This document shows positions 58,799 through 64,000 of a DNA stretch of 64,000 nt, piece by piece (position 1 is the first letter of the stretch; the number at the start of each line of letters is the position of its first letter). The DNA lies in contig JAJVHY010000012.1 in assembly GCA_022072455.1 (NCBI GenBank), positions 1 to 64,000 of the forward strand. Direction: 5' to 3'. A program made the translations under genes and the position numbers. This DNA comes from Verrucomicrobiia bacterium (GTDB taxonomy: Bacteria > Verrucomicrobiota > Verrucomicrobiia > Palsa-1439). Below the pieces are notes generated by a model. That model was not told the origin of the DNA and ran no database searches. It saw only the letters and a list, made by a program, of their open reading frames with translations.

Positions 58799-60511
58799 TC
58801 AGGTATATTTCAGGACTTCCTCGACTGTCGTTTCACCGTTCAGAATACTGCGAATCCCGTCTTCGCGCAATGTCCGCATGCCCAACTCCAACGCCTTGGC
58901 GCGCATCACGCCCGACGGGGCCCGCATGTTGATTAGTTCGCGGATCGGCTCAGAATTGATCATCAACTCAAACAAACCTTTCCGCCCCTTATACCCGGTC
59001 TCATTACATTCCAAACAGCCTTTGCCGTAATAGAATGGGCGCCCAGCCACATCGCCCTTCGTTAATCCCAGCTCGGCAACGACGGCATCAGTCGGCTCAT
59101 ACGCCACCTTGCACTTCTTGCAAACCGTCCGGACGAGACGTTGCGCCAGCACGCCTTCCAAAGTCGAGGAAATCAAGAATGGTTCAACCCCCATGTCAAT
59201 CATCCGCGTGACCGCCCCGGGCGCATCGTTGGTGTGCAGCGTCGTAAACACCAAGTGCCCGGTCAGCGAAGCTTGAATGGAAATCTGCGCGGTTTCCAAA
59301 TCGCGCATTTCACCGACCATGATGATATCGGGGTCTTGCCGGAGGAAGGCACGCAGCGCCCGCCCGAACGACATGCCGATGGCGTCATTGACGGGGACCT
59401 GCATGATCCCTTCAATGTCATACTCAACCGGGTCTTCGGCCGTCAGCAGTTTCGTCTCGATGGAGTTGATGCGTTTCAGGCAGGAATATAGCGTGGTTGT
59501 CTTTCCGGAGCCGGTCGGCCCGGTCACGATGACGATGCCGTTGGGAATCCGGATCAACTCGTTGAGTTTCTCCAGAATATCCGCCGGCATCCCGAGACTT
59601 TCCAATTCCAGATTCACAACCGTTCGATCCAACACGCGCAACACAACGGATTCGCCGTATTGCGTCGGCAGCGTCGAAACGCGCAAGTCAATCTGCTTGC
59701 CGGCGAGATTCAATTGGATGCGCCCGTCTTGCGGCAACCGGCGCTCAGCGATGTTGAGATTCGACATGACCTTGATCCGCGAGATGACCGGCAAGGCCAG
59801 GTGCTTCGGGGGCGGGGCCATTTCGTAGAGCGCGCCGTCCACCCGGTAACGGATTTTGAATTCGTCTTCAAACGGTTCAAAATGGATGTCGCTGGCGCGG
59901 TCTTGAATGGCTTGGAAAAGAATCAGGTTCACAAACCGCACAATCGGCGCCTGGTTGGCAAGGTCTTCCAACGCCGCTGCTCCCTGTGCGCCACTCTTGG
60001 CCACGGAGTCCACGATGTCGGTCTTGGACAACTGGGTCTCCATGTCCTGCAAAACATCTTTGAGGGAGCCGCTCTCTTCGCTGTAATTGCGCGCGATAAC
60101 CGCTTCGATCTGCTTGGGTGGCGCGAGCGCCAGATGCACATCCTTCCCCAGCACGAACGACAGCTCTTCCACCAAGTGCGGATTGTAGGGATCGAGGATT
60201 GCCACGGTGATGGCGTTGCCCGCGACGGCAATCGGCACCGCACCATACATGCGGGCGGCGCTGGACGGCATGGCGCGGAGCACGGCCGCCGGTAAATCCA
60301 TGCCTTCGAGATTCACGAACTCCAAATTCAGATGCTCGGCCAGCGCTTCCAACAACTGCGTTTCACTCATCAACCCGAAATCAACAATGATCTGCGAGAG
60401 CGGTTTGCCGGTGCGCTCGTGCTCTTCGTTGATTTCGGCCAACTGCGCTTCGCCGACCAGACTGCGGGCTCGTAAAAGCTCGGTTAATATGGCGCCTTCG
60501 GACTCGAACAT
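58799..60511 (-). CDS. pilB: Pilus assembly/secretion ATPase PilB/GspE (copy 2)
   Basis: A 570-residue assembly ATPase. An N-terminal MshEN/T2SSE-N domain (about 10-150) leads to the motor: FVNLILFQAIQDRASDIHFEP, Walker [11 protein letters not shown], the Asp box, Walker B DPDIIMVGEMRD, and the His box (GHLVFTTLHTND). The zinc loop is CKKC...CLEC. It begins 4 nt after pilT, so is cotranscribed. Two PilB-type ATPases in one operon suggest either two pilins/systems or alternating motors; its nearest relatives are pilus rather than secretion types by context. Confidence 0.95.
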   Translation of the reverse strand: MFESEGAILTELLRARSLVGEAQLAEINEEHERTGKPLSQIIVDFGLMSETQLLEALAEHLNLEFVNLEGMDLPAAVLRAMPSSAARMYGAVPIAVAGNAITVAILDPYNPHLVEELSFVLGKDVHLALAPPKQIEAVIARNYSEESGSLKDVLQDMETQLSKTDIVDSVAKSGAQGAAALEDLANQAPIVRFVNLILFQAIQDRASDIHFEPFEDEFKIRYRVDGALYEMAPPPKHLALPVISRIKVMSNLNIAERRLPQDGRIQLNLAGKQIDLRVSTLPTQYGESVVLRVLDRTVVNLELESLGMPADILEKLNELIRIPNGIVIVTGPTGSGKTTTLYSCLKRINSIETKLLTAEDPVEYDIEGIMQVPVNDAIGMSFGRALRAFLRQDPDIIMVGEMRDLETAQISIQASLTGHLVFTTLHTNDAPGAVTRMIDMGVEPFLISSTLEGVLAQRLVRTVCKKCKVAYEPTDAVVAELGLTKGDVAGRPFYYGKGCLECNETGYKGRKGLFELMINSEPIRELINMRAPSGVMRAKALELGMRTLREDGIRSILNGETTVEEVLKYT

Positions 60512-60515
60512 AATG

Positions 60516-61601
60516 TTACCGTTTCCGGCCGTCCCCCTGCTCCGCTTGGATTTTCGCGAGGATTGCTTGCGGATCCTGGGCCTTCGTAATCAAGTCACCG
60601 TACGAAATCATCCCGCGCTCATAGAGTGCCATCAGATTCGCGTCCAACGTTACCATCCCATACTTCGCGCCGGTCTGGATGTCGGACGTGATTCGGAACG
60701 TCTTGTTGTCGCGGATCAACGCCTGAATGGATGGCGTGGTAATCATAATCTCAAAACAGGCCACCCGCCCCTTGCCATCCGCCTTGACCATCAACAACTG
60801 AGAGACGACTGCCATGATCGAAGAAGCCAACTGCGTTCGAATCTGTTCCTGTTGATCCGTTGGAAACGCGTCGACAATCCGGTCGACTGTCCGCGCCGCA
60901 CCGGTGGTGTGCAGGGTCGCGAATACCAAGTGACCGGTCTCGGCGGCGGTAATGGCCGCCTCCATGGTGGCCAGATCGCGCATTTCGCCAACAAGCATCA
61001 CATCCGGGTCTTGTCGGAGGCCGCGCATCAATGCTTCCGCAAAGCTTGGCACGTCCACCCCGATCTCCCGCTGCGTCACAATGCTTTTCTTGTGCGGATG
61101 ATAATACTCAATCGGGTCTTCAATTGTGATGATGTGCGCGTCGCGCTCTTGGTTGATGACGTCAATCATCGAAGCCAGCGTCGTCGTCTTGCCGGAGCCG
61201 GTCGGACCGGTCACCAAAATCAATCCGCGCGGCCGGAAAAGCAGGTCTTTCACCGTCGGCGGCAGGCCGATTTGCTCGAGAGTCATCAGCTTGTTCGGAA
61301 TTTGCCGGAGCACGAGGCCGTGGTTGCCTTTTTCCTTGAACACACTTACGCGGAACCGCGCCTGCTCGCCGAACGCAAACCCGAAATCCGTCCCACCATT
61401 CTCGCGCACTTTCTGAATGTGCCCCTCGGAAGTGATGGCCTTCATCAAGGCTTCCGTGTCTTCCGGTGTCAGCACCGGCAAGTCCAGCGGCACCAAGGCG
61501 CCGTGCAGCCGCACCACCGGCGGCACTCCAACGCGGATGTGGAGGTCCGAGCCCCCCTCATCCACCATGATCTGCAACAAGTCATCCATTGCTACGGCCA
61601 T
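60516..61601 (-). CDS. pilT: Twitching motility ATPase PilT
   Basis: A 361-residue retraction ATPase. The small N-domain ([29 protein letters not shown]) is followed by the RecA-like domain with Walker [15 protein letters not shown], Walker [13 protein letters not shown] and the His box [13 protein letters not shown]. There is no zinc-Cys loop, separating it from PilB. The C-terminal half ([21 protein letters not shown]) resembles the AIRNLIRE-region of PilT but that exact motif is not present. ATG 61601 is chosen over TTG 61610. Its presence implies retractile pili. Confidence 0.96.
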   Translation of the reverse strand: MAVAMDDLLQIMVDEGGSDLHIRVGVPPVVRLHGALVPLDLPVLTPEDTEALMKAITSEGHIQKVRENGGTDFGFAFGEQARFRVSVFKEKGNHGLVLRQIPNKLMTLEQIGLPPTVKDLLFRPRGLILVTGPTGSGKTTTLASMIDVINQERDAHIITIEDPIEYYHPHKKSIVTQREIGVDVPSFAEALMRGLRQDPDVMLVGEMRDLATMEAAITAAETGHLVFATLHTTGAARTVDRIVDAFPTDQQEQIRTQLASSIMAVVSQLLMVKADGKGRVACFEIMITTPSIQALIRDNKTFRITSDIQTGAKYGMVTLDANLMALYERGMISYGDLITKAQDPQAILAKIQAEQGDGRKR

Positions 61602-61620
61602 AATCGTCAATCTCCAGTCG

Positions 61621-63339
61621 TCAATTGCTGTCGCCGGCAGTGATCGAAATAATCTCTTCGGGCGTGCTCGTCCCCGACATGATTTTGCGGATTCCGTCTT
61701 CCCGCAACGTTCGCATGCCCAGTTCGCGCGCGCGCGCGCGGAGGACGTTGGCCGGCACCCGTTCGTAAATCAACCGGCGAACTTCATCATCAATGAAAAA
61801 CAGTTCATAAATACCGCAGCGTCCCCGGTACCCAGTCCGTCCGCAATCAGCGCACCCGCGGCCTTTGTAGATGGTCGTTTTCGCAATCTCGTTCGGATCG
61901 AGCTGCAGCGTCTTCATCTCGTACTCGGTAGGCGTGTACGGCTCTTTGCACTTCGGGCAAATCCGGCGAATCAGGCGTTGCGCCATGATCGCGCGCGTGG
62001 CGGAGGCGACGAGAAAGGGTTTCACGCCCATGTCAATAAGCCGCGTCACCGCCGACGGCGCGTCGTTCGTATGCAAGGTCGAGAACACCAAGTGGCCGGT
62101 CAACGAGGCTTGGACGGCGATGTTGGCCGTTTCCAAATCGCGGATTTCACCGATCATGATGATGTTCGGGGCTTGCCGGAGAATCGAGCGCAAGGCGGCG
62201 GCGAAAGTCAGATTGATGTCAGCGTTGGTCTGCACCTGATTAATGCCGGCGAGCTGGTATTCGACGGGGTCTTCGACGGTAATGATTTTCCGGTCGGGCT
62301 TGTTGATCGTGTTTAAGCACGCATAAAGCGTTGTGGTTTTGCCCGAGCCGGTCGGCCCGGTCACCAGGAAGACGCCATCCGGCGAGCCGATGATTTTGTT
62401 AATCATCTCCTGCTGGTCGGTGTAGAACCCAAGATCGCCCAACCCGAGGAGCAAGCTGCTCTTGTCGAGGATACGCATCACGATGCTTTCACCGTGATTC
62501 GTCGGCAGCGCTGACACACGCAAATCGAGCGTCCGCCCCATGACTGGAATCTGGATGCGGCCATCCTGCGGCACCCGTTTCTCAGCAATGCTCATGTTTG
62601 ACATGATCTTCAAACGGCTGATGATGGCCGGCTGCAAGCGCTTCGGCGGACTGTCCACTTCCTGCATCACACCGTCAATCCGATAGCGGACCCGGAGCCG
62701 TTTCTCCAGCGGTTCGATGTGGATATCGCTGGCACGGTTCCGGTAAGCCTCCATGATGATCAACCCGACCAGTTTGATGATCGGGGCATCGGTTTCGGTC
62801 TCGACCGTCTCTTCAATCTTCGATTCCACCGCCGGCTTGAATGCGGCGCCGAGATCCACTTCGCCTTCAGTGATCTCCTGCAACATGTTTTCGACCGAGT
62901 CTTCGGTGGTGCCGTAATACCGGGCCAAGGAGGCTTCGATGTCGGGCTTCGTGGCCACGACCGGCTCGACGTTGGTCTTGAGGATGTACCGGAGACTGTC
63001 CACCGTATCCACGTCGAGTGGATCGCTGATGGCAACGGTCAAGGTGCTGTCGTGCTTGTAAACGGGAACGATTTTGTATCGGCGCGCCACGTGCCGCGGC
63101 ACCATGGCAAGAATTTCGTCCGGGACGCGGTAGTCCGCGAGTTGGATGAAATCCATCCCGTATTGGCTCGCGACCGCTTTGGACACGTCAACGTCGGTGA
63201 TTTTCCCACTCTTGAGAATCGCGTCCAACAAGCCCACCCCGCCGAGCTTCGTCAATTCCTTGGCCTTGAGGACATCCTCGTGAGTGATCAACCCGACATC
63301 GAGAAGTATTTCAACGATGTATTCGTCTTGCGCCGGCAT
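61621..63339 (-). CDS. pilB: Pilus assembly ATPase PilB/GspE (copy 1)
   Basis: A 572-residue ATPase, first gene of the operon. It has an N-terminal MshEN-type domain ([21 protein letters not shown]), a GspE-II linker, [21 protein letters not shown], Walker [16 protein letters not shown], Walker [11 protein letters not shown] and His box [12 protein letters not shown], and the zinc loop CPKC...CADC. It differs from copy 2 in the Walker B (IGEIRD versus VGEMRD) and in its N-domain. AGAGGGAT precedes ATG 63339; a strong promoter lies at 63363. Confidence 0.95.
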   Translation of the reverse strand: MPAQDEYIVEILLDVGLITHEDVLKAKELTKLGGVGLLDAILKSGKITDVDVSKAVASQYGMDFIQLADYRVPDEILAMVPRHVARRYKIVPVYKHDSTLTVAISDPLDVDTVDSLRYILKTNVEPVVATKPDIEASLARYYGTTEDSVENMLQEITEGEVDLGAAFKPAVESKIEETVETETDAPIIKLVGLIIMEAYRNRASDIHIEPLEKRLRVRYRIDGVMQEVDSPPKRLQPAIISRLKIMSNMSIAEKRVPQDGRIQIPVMGRTLDLRVSALPTNHGESIVMRILDKSSLLLGLGDLGFYTDQQEMINKIIGSPDGVFLVTGPTGSGKTTTLYACLNTINKPDRKIITVEDPVEYQLAGINQVQTNADINLTFAAALRSILRQAPNIIMIGEIRDLETANIAVQASLTGHLVFSTLHTNDAPSAVTRLIDMGVKPFLVASATRAIMAQRLIRRICPKCKEPYTPTEYEMKTLQLDPNEIAKTTIYKGRGCADCGRTGYRGRCGIYELFFIDDEVRRLIYERVPANVLRARARELGMRTLREDGIRKIMSGTSTPEEIISITAGDSN

Positions 63340-63362
63340 ATCCCTCTTGAGACTGCGAAAGC

Positions 63363-63391
63363 ACTCTACTGTTTGCGCTCGGTACCGTCAA
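63363..63391 (-). promoter_or_regulatory. Putative promoter of the pilB-pilT-pilB-pilC operon
   Basis: On the minus strand TTGACG (63386-63391) and TAGAGT (63363-63368) are 17 nt apart. The -35 overlaps the gatB stop codon region. The leader is about 17-23 nt with AGAGGG before the ATG. Confidence 0.62.
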
Positions 63392-64000
63392 GAACCCTGC
63401 AATTTCTTGGCAAGCACACTACTCACCAATTGCGGGTTCGCCTTGCCCTTGCTTAACTTCATGACCTGCCCGACCAACGCGTTTAATGCCGCCTTGTTCC
63501 CCGCGCGGAAATCCGCGACCGATTTTGGATTCGCCGCAATCGCCTGCTCCGCGAACGCCTCAATCGCCCCGGTATCACTGACCTGCGCGAGCCCCTTCTC
63601 CTTGATAATCAACGCAGGCGGCTTACCGGCGGCGAGCATCTCGGCGAAAACATCCTTCCCCTGCTTGCCGCTGATTTGCCCGGCATCAATCGCCGCCACC
63701 AACTCCGTGATGTGTTCCGGCTGGATGGGCGTCGTCGTGATCTCCGAGACGGTCATGATCCAATTGGCTGCCGCCTTCGGATTCTTACCGGCGGCTTGCT
63801 CGAAGAAATTGGCTAATGCACCATTCGCCACCAAGACGCCGGCATCGTAATCCGGCAATCCATACTGCGCGACGAACCGATGCCGGCGTGCTTCCGGCAA
63901 CTCAGGCAGTTGCCGGCGTATCTCCGCCAGCATCGTGTCATCCACCACCACCGGCATCAAGTCCGGCTCGGGAAAATACCGGTAATCGTGCGCGTATTCC
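63388..64000 (-). CDS. gatB: Aspartyl/glutamyl-tRNA amidotransferase subunit B (partial)
   Basis: This is the C-terminal part (about 203 codons) of GatB; the gene continues beyond the window. The first readable residues, EYAHDYRYFPEPD, are the end of the catalytic cradle domain. The tail domain follows (LPELPEARRHRFVAQYGLPDYDAGVL, the GatB-YqeY region, NWIMTV and a Lys-rich end KLSKGKANPQLVSSVL). GatCAB converts Glu-tRNA-Gln or Asp-tRNA-Asn to the amide forms, so this organism uses indirect amidation. Its end overlaps the -35 box of the pilus operon. Confidence 0.96.
   Translation of the reverse strand, partial: EYAHDYRYFPEPDLMPVVVDDTMLAEIRRQLPELPEARRHRFVAQYGLPDYDAGVLVANGALANFFEQAAGKNPKAAANWIMTVSEITTTPIQPEHITELVAAIDAGQISGKQGKDVFAEMLAAGKPPALIIKEKGLAQVSDTGAIEAFAEQAIAANPKSVADFRAGNKAALNALVGQVMKLSKGKANPQLVSSVLAKKLQGS

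Noticed and set aside
60207-61643. 478-residue plus-strand ORF
   Set aside because: Antisense to pilT and the start of the second pilB, which have complete family motifs; composition is shadow-like.
49669-63339. Type II secretion system instead of type IV pili
   Set aside because: PilM, PilO/PilP-like proteins and PilT point to pili; no GspC, GspL or GspM-type gene is present.
1-64000. tRNA, rRNA or riboswitch genes
   Set aside because: No cloverleaf with TTC-type T-loop, rRNA stretch or known riboswitch core was seen in the gaps; a covariance-model scan would be decisive.

Overview
The window is GC-rich and densely coded, with many 1-8 base gene overlaps. It encodes lipid A synthesis genes (LpxB, and LpxI in place of LpxH), so the organism is Gram-negative. 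The HldE functions are split into two genes, and there is a five-gene cluster matching the Amuc_1098-1102 type IV pilus-like locus of Akkermansia. Together with secreted proteins ending in a W...FYRV module, this points to the Verrucomicrobiota (PVC group), probably a free-living Limisphaerales-like lineage. That placement is an inference from gene content; no rRNA or tRNA gene is visible.

Layout. 0.2-3.6 kb: a plus-strand operon of an SMP-30 protein, a CBM9-like protein, a short-chain polyprenyl diphosphate synthase and a secreted spherulin-4-like (GH135-like) protein. 3.6-14.6 kb: envelope genes, comprising an overlapping antitoxin-toxin-lpxB-membrane protein operon, lpxI with a Gfo/Idh oxidoreductase, a GT2 glycosyltransferase, split heptose genes (hldE domain II at 9.6 kb, domain I at 13.6 kb), lipoproteins, a DUF3108 protein and a deoxyhypusine-synthase-like protein. 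A four-helix-bundle gene between inverted repeats sits just before the heptose kinase gene. 14.6-20.3 kb: accessory DNA with a tail-fibre-like repeat protein, two small proteins, a restriction-modification operon (C5 methyltransferase, EcoRII-C-like nuclease, a frameshifted ORF, Vsr), a 21-bp tandem repeat array and a fibronectin-III-like protein.

20.3-26.0 kb: two hybrid histidine kinases and a response regulator on the minus strand. 26.0-29.0 kb: a broken-up region with gene fragments, a RAYT transposase element with 30-nt inverted ends, and a mosaic second copy of one kinase's PAS domain abutting glyQS. 29.0-49.6 kb: mostly housekeeping (glyQS, recN, nadE, hsp20, lon, dus, purC, SRAP) plus a large secreted metallophosphatase, an S9 peptidase, an O-methyltransferase and other enzymes. 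49.7-56.5 kb: the plus-strand pilus/secretin operon (PilMN fusion, PilO-like, PilP-like, PilQ) ending in a strong terminator. 57.5-63.3 kb: the matching minus-strand motor operon (pilB, pilT, second pilB, pilC). The window ends inside gatB.

The two pilus operons flank a 5'-3' exonuclease gene. They have look-alike promoters (TTGAC[C/G]-N17-TAGAGT), and the restriction-modification operon has a similar one (TTGTCG-N17-TAGAGT). At least five genes have a -10 element exactly 6 nt before the ATG, which suggests leaderless transcripts. All coordinates, starts and motifs were read by hand; family assignments rest on recognised motifs, not on database searches.
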